From an uncultured Collinsella sp. (GTDB taxonomy: Bacteria > Actinomycetota > Coriobacteriia > Coriobacteriales > Coriobacteriaceae): a DNA stretch of 21,467 nt. A program made the position numbers and the translations under genes. The stretch lies in contig CABUCQ010000027.1 in the NCBI GenBank assembly GCA_902490095.1, positions 1 to 21,467 on the forward strand, read 5' to 3'. Shown here piece after piece: positions 15,901 to 21,467 of the stretch; within the stretch, counting starts at the first letter, position 1; each line of letters begins with the position of its first letter. Below the pieces are notes generated by a model. It ran no database searches, was not told where the DNA came from, and saw nothing but the letters and a program-made list of their open reading frames with translations.

Positions 15901-16735
15901 GGGCATCGCGACCAATGACGGTCACATTCGCAGCAAGCTGGTCCTTAACGACAGGGGACGCGTTACCACCCGTAAAGGCAAACTCAATCTTCTGCCCCTG
16001 GGTGAGCTTGACGCCGCTCGCGCCAACCGAGGAAGACGCGCCGTCGACGAACAGCTGCCAGTAGGCATGAGTCGTCGGATCGTAGGCAAGCGTGCGGCCA
16101 TCTGTCGGGGACGTGATGCTTTTGAGGTAGAAACCGTATGCCGTGTTCGGATCGCACTTCGCCTTGAAGCCCGTCTTCTCCTGCAGCTTAATGAAGGCAT
16201 CCGCAGCCGTCGCGCCCTCATCGAGCTTGAGCTGCGTAGGTGCCACCCAGGTCTGAGCCTTGCCGTCGGCATCGGTGCCGACAATCGAGAACGAGACCTC
16301 GACCTGCTTCTTGACAGCATCGCCGGTTTCTGTCGGGTTCTCTGTCTGGACGGCAGTCGCGGCGGCAGATCCTGCTTGGCCAGTGGATGCCGTCGAAGAC
16401 TGTTCGCTCGTGGCAGGGCTCTCCCCCGTCGCTGAGCCTTCGTCGCCAGTTGCTGCCTCTGTTGTAGCGGCACTAGCTGCAGGCGCGCTCCCGGAATCCG
16501 AAGCCTCGGCGCCGCTCTGCTCAGCGGCACCGCCCGCAAGCGCTGCGTCCTCGCCCGGCGTCGTAGCCTGAGCCACGGCCCCGGCAATGCCCTCGGCGCC
16601 CTCGGCCCACAGCTGAGCCGGCGTGGTGCTGAAGGCCATCGCGAAGGCCAGGAATGCCACCAGGCCGCGCTTGGCTACGCCGCGTGCAATTGCGCCACGG
16701 CGATGCGAGACGCGCTGGCGCTCGTCCTCAATCAT
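12947..16735 (-). CDS. Large surface protein: four DUF4430 domains, beta-propeller, InlB-like repeat, C-terminal anchor
   Basis: From the ATG at 16735 the product has 1262 residues. A basic N-terminus and hydrophobic stretch (23-40) ending at TPAQLWA gives a signal peptide cut near residue 44. An Ala/Ser/Thr/Glu-rich linker runs to 142. Four DUF4430-type domains follow at about 145-256, 268-372, 380-486 and 497-606, each ending in a Tyr-Trp, strand, NG, GD pattern (e.g. YWQLFINGKSS). A PQQ-type beta-propeller spans about 650-1033 (repeats such as VYIATENELIKIDSSTGK). An InlB-like repeat follows (1036-1107; RDGYTFGGW). Then come Gly-rich and Lys/Asp/Ser-rich linkers (1110-1207) and EQETGTNP, a hydrophobic helix (1230-1252) and a basic tail, like a sorting signal without LP. 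A cobalamin riboswitch lies upstream. Starts: AGGAG (16750-16746) serves 16735 or 16741; an ATG at 16822 behind a GGAGGGAAGGGGG run is a real alternative. Cobamide binding is inferred. Confidence 0.9.
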   Translation of the reverse strand: MIEDERQRVSHRRGAIARGVAKRGLVAFLAFAMAFSTTPAQLWAEGAEGIAGAVAQATTPGEDAALAGGAAEQSGAEASDSGSAPAASAATTEAATGDEGSATGESPATSEQSSTASTGQAGSAAATAVQTENPTETGDAVKKQVEVSFSIVGTDADGKAQTWVAPTQLKLDEGATAADAFIKLQEKTGFKAKCDPNTAYGFYLKSITSPTDGRTLAYDPTTHAYWQLFVDGASSSVGASGVKLTQGQKIEFAFTGGNASPVVKDQLAANVTVIGRDAQGKTQTWVDNAQYVVTSGSNALDLTKVALEANGIDAVAAGSFILSLKYNGVELGTPFDYSTYWQLFINGKSSDYTADNVTIHAGDTVTWFYGGWGDQLPSDSVHASVQVLGKDKDGKQQVWASTGQTSLKSGSTAKDLLEQTGLTLDAGESSWGWFLNGITSPFDGKSYGWDAATNSYWRFYVNGKFADVGAGAYELQEGDAVTFMYGADADALPGQVLGSVDVIGPDVNGNNTRWGSASNVSLPEGSTAQNLIEAVLKAKGVAYNGSQSGEYWFLNSITSPFDHKPYGWDAATNKYWHLYINGEPSLLCANQITLKSGDKVTLAYTTENSPMPDPDKIVVDPSATTPDWDAEWAGYGNSGNGSTVTDAKTPAQAAGLKWAFDWKAESGQQYANCSEPVIANGFVYIATENELIKIDSSTGKKVASAPLASKVSYTSRPIYTNGLIIVSLNGGAVQAITADKLICKWLTPGLTDLTQSSCTVVSDGEYVYVGSVDISYDENYNATYGNGSFARIKIATGEVSWQNIDPAEGYYWTGAALTDKYAIVPTSAGTLKCIDKTTGDVVSTMKLGAVANADCIADPSNGSTFYQMTHDGKLHVISLSAKGVLSEQKTVDLGLTNNLSAPAVSGDNLIVGGQTATGSALVLYNLKTGKTTMIAAADGKALPAGLNGIAATPLVSVQGGKTHVYFTVNSADSKDYVNYSAGGGVYRYTLGDAEATQIYDAAGHYQYCDSPVIADASGNLYYINDSGTLFKLGAVESWTVAFNSNGGSACDTKFVATADGKLVKPADPTRDGYTFGGWFTDEACTQAYDFSTPVTADLTLYAKWTKNAVNPGGNGGSGSNGGNGGAGNGSGAGAGTGSGSGTKGQQAGGAVAPGQKPVIKTTVSTKTETKDNKSNKKDSDKSDKKDEKKSDKKDSKSDKKSDSKSDTGVASTTTAKKSSSASEQETGTNPLAIVGVAAGVIGLALIAVFVLTKRGKGDGNAR
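15006..15083 (-). repeat. Internal coding repeat shared by DUF4430 domains 3 and 4 (copy in domain 4)
   Basis: This stretch encodes the FLN-ITSPFD-K-YGWDAATN-YW block of domain 4. It is similar at DNA level to 15364-15440 in domain 3, which encodes the same block with few changes. The other two domains are more diverged, so domains 3 and 4 look like the youngest duplication. Confidence 0.7.
15364..15440 (-). repeat. Internal coding repeat shared by DUF4430 domains 3 and 4 (copy in domain 3)
   Basis: Partner of 15006-15083. The shared peptide pattern is ITSPFDxKxYGWDAATNxYW. Confidence 0.7.
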
Positions 16736-16741
16736 ATCCAT

Positions 16742-16884
16742 TTGTCTCCTACTGTCTGCACTTGGAGCGTTGCCTTGAGGCTGCCCCACGTCATCGCGCA
16801 TGTTACGCCCGAGTTCCCCCATCGGGGTCCCCCTTCCCTCCAGAGCCCTATGCACACCGGCGGCATACGCCGCAGCCGCATGCA
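16742..16884 (-). promoter_or_regulatory. Leader between riboswitch and coding start (expression platform candidate)
   Basis: The 143-nt leader holds a GCGGC/GCCGC hairpin (16860-16873) directly after the aptamer. It then has a purine-rich run, GGAGGGAAGGGGG, next to a CCCC tract and an in-frame ATG at 16822. The AGGAG site of the chosen start comes last. No T-run follows any stem, so control by blocking ribosome access seems more likely than termination. This is inference. Confidence 0.45.
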
Positions 16885-17057
16885 AGATGGGAGGCGATCC
16901 GACTTAACCTTAACGGCTCAGGCGCGTCGTCCGATCTGCGACGCGAACATCCCGAGCCAAGAGGAATTACGGTTACTGGTACAGCCGGGGACTTGCACCC
17001 CGATTCTCCCAAACGCGCAGGAAAACCGTGCGTTCGTGCGTCTCCGCACCACCATCT
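16885..17057 (-). ncRNA. Cobalamin riboswitch aptamer
   Basis: On the minus strand the region has the conserved cobalamin-aptamer core at 17010-16966: GGGAGAATC, then GGTGCAAGTCCCCGGCTG, then CCAGTAACCGTAA. The B12-box-like 3' element AAGTCGGATCGCCTCCCATC lies at 16905-16886. A closing P1 stem is formed by AGATGG (17057-17052) with CCATCT (16890-16885). Other stems are GTGCG/CGCAC (17050-17037) and GCGTCG/CGACGC (16944-16924). It lies 5' of the DUF4430 surface-protein operon and should lower its expression when cobalamin is plentiful. I did not assign the subclass (adenosyl- or hydroxo/methyl-type). Confidence 0.92.
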
Positions 17058-17066
17058 AGGCCATCG

Positions 17067-17095
17067 ATTATTACCGTCAAAATGGTATCACGCAA
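17067..17095 (-). promoter_or_regulatory. Candidate promoter of the riboswitch operon
   Basis: On the minus strand TTGCGT (17095-17090), a 16-nt spacer and TAATAA (17073-17068) give a plausible sigma-70 promoter. Transcription would start near 17061, just before the P1 stem. The -35 box overlaps the T-run of the preceding terminator. Confidence 0.5.
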
Positions 17096-17121
17096 AAGGG
17101 CCCCGCACACAGGCGAAGCCC
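17094..17121 (-). terminator. Terminator of the phasin/UbiB unit
   Basis: On the minus strand GGGCTTCG (17121-17114) pairs with CGGGGCCC (17105-17098), including two G-U pairs, around an 8-nt loop. TTTT follows. Confidence 0.7.
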
Positions 17122-17172
17122 AAGGTAAAAGCTATTGTTTGCGATAGGAAAATGCGGTGACGGTCGCAGCCT

Positions 17173-18936
17173 CTAGTGCTTCCCGCCGTGGCTGTTGAGC
17201 CAGATATTGCGGCCCAACATAAGCGCCAGCACCAGCGCGCTCACGTAGCCCATAAAGCCAATGACCGGGATACCAAACACAACCGGCTCGATGCGTGCGT
17301 AGTACACCACCGACGAACCGATAAACAGGCCGGCGATCACAATTGCCATCGACATGCGGTCGATAATTCCGCCCAGCTGTCGCAGCGCCTTATCGCTGCT
17401 CATGATCTGCGTGTTCACCTTAAGCTGGCCGCGTGTGAGCATACGCGAAGCCAGCCCCAGGTACTCAGCCGCCTCGAGTGAACCCTTCGCCGCGCGATAG
17501 CTGCTCGCGGCAAGATCGCGCCCCATGTCGCGCACGCGCGCATAGGTGCTTTTCTCGTTTTTAATGTGCGTTTGGATGATCTGAATCATGTTGACGTTGG
17601 GCATGTACTCGGTCAACAAACCCTCGAGCGTCACCATGCCGCGCGCGAACATCGTCACCACGCTCGGCAGCTCAACATCATTCTTACACGCGAGGTTTAA
17701 CAGCGAGGTCAAAAACTCGCCGATATCCAGATCCTTCAGGTCAAGGCCCGCAAAGTCAGCCACGATAAAGTCCAAATCGGACAAAAAGGCCGAATGATCG
17801 AGCTCAGCCGAGTCGCCACGCGTCACGGCGAAGCGCATGAGCGAATCCTTGAGCTTGGGCACGTCACCCTCGGCCACGGCGAAAATCATGTCCTTAACGA
17901 TGCCACGATCGTGACTCGACATGCGTCCGACCATGCCCAAGTCGATAAAGTAGACAATGCCGTCCTTGAGGATGATGTTTCCCGCATGCGGGTCAGCATG
18001 GAAAAAGCCGTCGTCGAGCACCTGCGTCGAGTAGTCCTCGACGATTGCAGCACCGATCTTTTCCAAGTCATAGCCCTCGGCCACCAAGTGTTCAGGATCG
18101 GCGATTGAAATGCCGTCGACGTAGTCCATAACCACCACGTGCTCGGTGCACAGGTCCAGATAGGATTTAGGGCACGTCACGCCATGAACGCTCTTATGGA
18201 ACTCGTAGAAGTCGTTGAGGTTTTTGGCCTCGGCCAAAAAGTTGGTCTCCTCGCGAAACGAGGTCCACAGCTCCTCGACCACGCCGTGCAGGTCAACGAA
18301 TTGATCGGTGTTGACGAACTTGGAAACGATACGCACCACCGAGCGGATGATATCGATGTCCTGCGCCATAACCTGCTGCGCACCGGGGCGCTGCACCTTG
18401 ACGGCCACGTCCTCGCCCGTCACCAGACGAGCGCGGTGCACCTGCGCGAGCGATGCGCTACCAAGCGGATTGGGATCGATCGCATCGAACATCTCCCCCA
18501 GGCGCAGGCCGTATTCTTCCTCCAGACAGCGAAGCACTACCTCGTACGGCACCGGCTCCACATCGGAGCGCAGACGACGCAGCTCGTCGCAAAAGCGTTG
18601 CGGCAGAATCTCGGACCGGTTGGCCAGAATCTGCCCCATCTTGACGAACATGGGGCCGAGTTCCTCGAGCAGGCGGCGCAAACGAACCGGCGTGAGGTTG
18701 TCCCACACGCGGTACTTTTTGACCAGGCGAACAATCTGCCCAATGCGTTCGCGACGACCCGCCGGCGTGAGCTGGTATTCCTCGTCCGGTGCCATCGCGT
18801 CGGGCTCCTCGGGCACCATATCGACAGCGCGTGGCTTCTTGCGAGCGCCCGAGACGGCAGCGTCGACCTCATCGACAACCGCCGCCTCGTTACCCAGAGG
18901 ATCTAGATTGTTGTAATCGGTGGTGGAATCTGCCAT
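17173..18936 (-). CDS. ABC1/AarF/UbiB family atypical kinase
   Basis: UbiB/COQ8-like proteins are membrane-linked atypical kinases or ATPases that support isoprenoid-lipid (quinone) metabolism. In organisms without ubiquinone their partner is unknown. The sequence shows the family KxGQ motif (KMGQ, 99-102), the Ala/Ser-rich nucleotide loop GSASLAQVHRA (159-169), VAVK with Lys180, the catalytic HADPHAGN (313-320) and the metal-binding DLG (332-334). Two C-terminal transmembrane helices (about 533-553 and 557-577) end in a short basic tail. The length of 587 residues is usual, with an acidic, disordered 50-residue N-terminus. The gene starts 8 nt after the stop of a phasin-like gene, so the two form a unit. 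I recall the same pairing from other anaerobes. Confidence 0.93.
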   Translation of the reverse strand: MADSTTDYNNLDPLGNEAAVVDEVDAAVSGARKKPRAVDMVPEEPDAMAPDEEYQLTPAGRRERIGQIVRLVKKYRVWDNLTPVRLRRLLEELGPMFVKMGQILANRSEILPQRFCDELRRLRSDVEPVPYEVVLRCLEEEYGLRLGEMFDAIDPNPLGSASLAQVHRARLVTGEDVAVKVQRPGAQQVMAQDIDIIRSVVRIVSKFVNTDQFVDLHGVVEELWTSFREETNFLAEAKNLNDFYEFHKSVHGVTCPKSYLDLCTEHVVVMDYVDGISIADPEHLVAEGYDLEKIGAAIVEDYSTQVLDDGFFHADPHAGNIILKDGIVYFIDLGMVGRMSSHDRGIVKDMIFAVAEGDVPKLKDSLMRFAVTRGDSAELDHSAFLSDLDFIVADFAGLDLKDLDIGEFLTSLLNLACKNDVELPSVVTMFARGMVTLEGLLTEYMPNVNMIQIIQTHIKNEKSTYARVRDMGRDLAASSYRAAKGSLEAAEYLGLASRMLTRGQLKVNTQIMSSDKALRQLGGIIDRMSMAIVIAGLFIGSSVVYYARIEPVVFGIPVIGFMGYVSALVLALMLGRNIWLNSHGGKH

Positions 18937-18944
18937 CTGCGCTG

Positions 18945-19361
18945 CTACTCGGCCTCTTTGGTATCCTTCGCATCGTCGGCCTCAACAGACTCGACGGGCA
19001 CCGAGGTCACGTTGTCCTCGACCGAATCGACGATGTCGCGCACATGAGCCAGGAAGGCCGTGCGCTCGGGCGCGGTCATAACGCGGACGCGAGCCAGAAT
19101 GAGCTCGTCGAGCACGCGTTGGGCCGCGGTCTCGCCCTGCATGCCCAGACGCTCGGTCAGGTCGGAGATGGTGCCGCCGGCCTGCTCGAACATGTCGGAC
19201 ACGCTACGGGCGATATCGGGGGTGCCGGCGTCCTTGCGAACCTGCTCGCCCTTGGTATTAAGGTCGTCGAGGACCTTCTTGCCGCCTTCGACAGCAACGG
19301 CGGCAGCGCCAAAGCCCACGTTAATGGCGCCGTTAACAAGCTGATCGAGTTTCATAACCAT
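18945..19361 (-). CDS. Phasin-like coiled-coil protein
   Basis: The 138-residue product has an N-terminal region rich in Ala, Gly and Val (LVNGAINVGFGAAAVAVEGG). Long amphipathic helices with the phasin-like pattern KKVLDDLNTKGEQVRKD follow, then a C-terminal part ending in an acidic tail. Phasins coat polyhydroxyalkanoate granules, but relatives in Firmicutes and Coriobacteria mostly lack that pathway and their role is open. The start at 19361 has GGAGA 5 nt upstream. ATG at 19355 and TTG at 19373 are alternatives. Tight linkage to the UbiB-like gene (8-nt gap) suggests a joint membrane-associated role, which is inference. Confidence 0.8.
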   Translation of the reverse strand: MVMKLDQLVNGAINVGFGAAAVAVEGGKKVLDDLNTKGEQVRKDAGTPDIARSVSDMFEQAGGTISDLTERLGMQGETAAQRVLDELILARVRVMTAPERTAFLAHVRDIVDSVEDNVTSVPVESVEADDAKDTKEAE

Positions 19362-19460
19362 GGTTGTCTCCAATCACAAACAACTGCATTGGCGTTCTTG
19401 TACCCAAGATTGAGCGAAAGCGACAAAGCGTTTTAGCACTATTCGATCGACGAGAAATCC

Positions 19461-20984
19461 CTACCTCACGTTGTCGTTCATCGCGAAAGAGTTCTTCATG
19501 GCGCAGCTCGTGGTGAAGAGCACCTTGCCCAGCAGGGCATCGGTCTCCACGCGAACACGCTCGGCAAAGGCCTCGTTGGCGCGTGCAAGCTCGGAAGGCA
19601 CCTCGGCCTCGGGCAGAGCGGCTACGGCAGCGTCGACGTCATGGATCTGCTTGTGACCCATGCCACCGACCTTCTCCTGATAGTCCTCCACAGCGCGGCC
19701 GCACTCATGGAAACGGACGTCGGCCAGGGCGCCGATCAGGCGGTTGGCCCAGTAGAAGTTTTCGGACGTTACGCGAGCCTGCGTGTCGGCATAGTACTCG
19801 GGCATGGTCTCGACGTTGGCGTACAGCGGAACCAGCGCGTTAAACGAGTTGGAGCCAAACGCCATCCACTGCACGGCGCGATAGGCCGGCTGTGCATAGG
19901 GGCGCAGCTGCAGCACGGCGAGCTGGCTGTTGCGGTTGATGCCGATGGGGCGATAGGCGCCGCGCGTGGCGGGCGTGCCCTTGCTGCCGTAGCAGTCGTA
20001 CTCCGTGCCCTGGTAGTGGCTCGAAAGCACGTACTTGATGTCCTCGAGGGTCACCTTGCGCTCGGGCACGCGGCTCCAGGGGATATCGTCGCTCTCGGGC
20101 GTGTAGTCGGCCTCGGGACCATCCCACACGTCGCTGGGGTTGAGGCAGCGCTGCATGTACCACGCGCGCGGCGTGTTGTAGACATGGTCGCTGTCGCTGT
20201 GCGAGCCAAAGGCCTCGCGCGGGTTGAAGACCGCGGCGGGACCGTCGCCCTCGACGCCCAGCGTCAGGTCCAGATGCCACTCGGCCATCCAGGAGCGCAG
20301 GTCGGCGGAGCACATGTGGTCGGCCTGGTCGCCCTCGGCGTCGTCCAGGTCAAAGCTGTCGATGCCCAGCTGGTTGGGCATGGTCACATAGGCGTCGTCA
20401 GGCACGCGCCTGGCGATCCAGTGGTGACCGCCGATGGTCTCGAGCCACCAGATCTCGTCCACGTCGCTAAAGGCGATGCCGTTGTTCTCGTAGGTGCCGT
20501 AGCGCTCGAGCAGCTCGCCCAGAATACGCACGCCGTCGCGGGCGGACTTGGCATACGGCAGCACCAGGGTCACCATGTCCTCCTCGCCCAAGCCACCGGG
20601 CTGCGCCGGCACATAGCCGTCCTCACCCTCGTTGCCCTTGGCGGGCACGTAGTCCACAAGCGGATCGGCGCCGCGAACGCGCTCGTTGGTGGTGAGCGTC
20701 TCGGTTGCGGACATGCCAACGTTGAGCTCGTTGAAACCGGCCTCGGCCCAAATGCCATGACCCGGGACAACGTCGGGAACGCTTGTGTAACGCATGGGAT
20801 TGTCGGGCAGTTCAACGATCAGGTGGCTCAGGACACTCGTGTAGACACGCGGCTGCTCGTCGGGATGCACTACGCGCATGCGCTTGGGCTCAAACACCCC
20901 GTTGGACGAATCCTCGTTGCGGGCGACCAGCGTCGACCCGTCGTAGCTCGCGTTCTTACCAACCAAAATCGTTGTGCACGGCAT
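19461..20984 (-). CDS. C69 family dipeptidase (PepD-like)
   Basis: C69 peptidases are Ntn hydrolases that cleave dipeptides in the cytoplasm. The N-terminus reads MPCTTILVGKNASYDGSTLV, followed by ARNEDSS. Cys3 is the expected nucleophile, exposed after removal of the first two residues, and the Arg-Asn-Glu-Asp segment is the matching family motif. The core has the typical MSATETLTTNERV, PYAKSARDGVRILGELLERYG, YENNGIAFSD, EIWWLETIGGHHW and GSHSDSDHVYNTPRAW segments. Length is 507 residues and there is no signal peptide. AAGGAGG (20997-20991) touches the ATG at 20990 but lies 6 nt before the ATG at 20984, so I use the latter. It ends 97 nt before the phasin-like start, and no clear terminator is seen there. 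Confidence 0.94.
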   Translation of the reverse strand: MPCTTILVGKNASYDGSTLVARNEDSSNGVFEPKRMRVVHPDEQPRVYTSVLSHLIVELPDNPMRYTSVPDVVPGHGIWAEAGFNELNVGMSATETLTTNERVRGADPLVDYVPAKGNEGEDGYVPAQPGGLGEEDMVTLVLPYAKSARDGVRILGELLERYGTYENNGIAFSDVDEIWWLETIGGHHWIARRVPDDAYVTMPNQLGIDSFDLDDAEGDQADHMCSADLRSWMAEWHLDLTLGVEGDGPAAVFNPREAFGSHSDSDHVYNTPRAWYMQRCLNPSDVWDGPEADYTPESDDIPWSRVPERKVTLEDIKYVLSSHYQGTEYDCYGSKGTPATRGAYRPIGINRNSQLAVLQLRPYAQPAYRAVQWMAFGSNSFNALVPLYANVETMPEYYADTQARVTSENFYWANRLIGALADVRFHECGRAVEDYQEKVGGMGHKQIHDVDAAVAALPEAEVPSELARANEAFAERVRVETDALLGKVLFTTSCAMKNSFAMNDNVR

Positions 20985-21055
20985 GCGCATCCTCCTTGAG
21001 CGAAGAAATCAAACGGCAACAGTGTATCGCTTCGGCGCAAAAAGGGCGAAATCAC

Positions 21056-21085
21056 AACCCCTCAGAACCCCTCGGGACCCCTGTG
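21056..21085. repeat. Three tandem 10-nt units between folD and the C69 gene
   Basis: AACCCCTCAG, AACCCCTCGG and GACCCCTGTG follow each other directly (21056-21085). The period of one helical turn fits a protein-binding site, but the array is short and may be chance. Confidence 0.35.
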
Positions 21086-21096
21086 TGCAAAAACGC

Positions 21097-21467
21097 CTAT
21101 TTCGATGCGCGCTCGGCCGCTTCGATCACGTGTTTGGCGAGAATCGCCGTTGTCACGGCGCCCACGCCGCCCGGCACGGGCGTGATGGCGTTAACGACCG
21201 GCTCCGCAGCATCAAAATCGATGTCCCCGACCAGCTTGCCAGCGTCCTCATCCCAGTTAATGCCCACATCAATGATCGTCTGGTCCTCGCGGACCGCATC
21301 CGCGCCAATCGTGCGTGCGCGTCCAACGGCGGCAACCACAATGTCGGCAGCACGGCACTCGGCAGCAAGGTCGCGCGTATGCGTATGGCACGTCGTCACG
21401 GTCGCATTGCGCGCCGTAAGCATGGCGGCAACGGGACGACCAATCACCAGAGACCGACCGACGACCG
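21097..21467 (-). CDS. folD: Bifunctional methylenetetrahydrofolate dehydrogenase/cyclohydrolase FolD (3' part)
   Basis: FolD oxidises 5,10-methylene-THF to methenyl-THF and hydrolyses it to 10-formyl-THF in the cytoplasm. The frame is open to the window edge. Its first visible residues read VVGRSLVIGRPVAAML, the NAD(P)-binding region, and ATVTTCHTHTRDL, ADIVVAAVGRA, IIDVGINW, VGDIDFD and the C-terminal TPVPGGVGAVTTAIL signature follow. About 122 residues of a usual ~285 are present, so the N-terminal catalytic half lies outside. IGRP replaces the common VGKP. The stop is at 21097-21099. Confidence 0.96.
   Translation of the reverse strand, partial: VVGRSLVIGRPVAAMLTARNATVTTCHTHTRDLAAECRAADIVVAAVGRARTIGADAVREDQTIIDVGINWDEDAGKLVGDIDFDAAEPVVNAITPVPGGVGAVTTAILAKHVIEAAERASK

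Noticed and set aside
15005..16435. + strand reading frame (476 codons) opposite the DUF4430 domains
   Set aside because: No recognisable family and no ribosome-binding site; it is the antisense of conserved repeats.
16741..16885. Upstream ATG at 16885 as start of the large surface protein
   Set aside because: It lies in the 3' strand of the riboswitch P1 stem and has no ribosome-binding site. The signal peptide would then follow a 70-residue N-terminal extension.
19641..20999. + strand reading frame (452 codons) opposite the C69 dipeptidase
   Set aside because: Composition typical of an antisense shadow. The minus strand has the Ntn Cys start, strong ribosome-binding site and family motifs.

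Overview
The window is about 60% GC, has dense genes with short gaps, and carries a gene set typical of an anaerobic gut actinobacterium of the Coriobacteriia. A Collinsella-type genome is my best guess, from recall of gene neighbourhoods and not from a search. No phage, transposase, CRISPR array, rRNA or tRNA gene is visible. The right edge cuts folD.

Left part (1-6300): a leftward run holds a DUF3267 HExxH membrane protein, the epoxyqueuosine reductase queH and queA, the last two being consecutive late steps of tRNA queuosine synthesis. Divergent from it lies a methionyl-tRNA-synthetase-like gene with a degenerate KMSKS motif, followed by a NOP2/Sun-type RNA m5C methyltransferase. The gap between these two holds an inverted pair of 35-nt palindromic repeats, and a fragment of the same repeat core lies across the start of queH. 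A 56-codon membrane protein gene sits convergent to the methyltransferase.

Middle (6300-12050): a TIM-barrel-like protein of unknown reaction converges on a DegV-type lipid-binding protein. Next come the class III fructose-1,6-bisphosphatase and two tandem, related GtrA membrane proteins.

The most interesting region is 12050-17100, read leftwards. A promoter, a clear cobalamin (B12) riboswitch and a leader precede a 1262-residue exported surface protein. That protein has four DUF4430 (transcobalamin C-terminal-like) domains, a PQQ-type beta-propeller, an InlB-like repeat, long linkers and a C-terminal membrane anchor. A second gene overlaps its end and encodes a membrane-tethered protein with one more DUF4430 domain. 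A terminator follows. I infer a B12-repressed surface system that captures cobalamin or a cobamide and hands it from the wall to the membrane, using a fold shared with animal intrinsic factor and transcobalamin. No transporter gene is in the window.

Right part (17100-21467): a phasin-like coiled-coil protein and an ABC1/UbiB atypical kinase form a leftward pair. They are followed upstream by a C69 family dipeptidase and the 3' part of folD.
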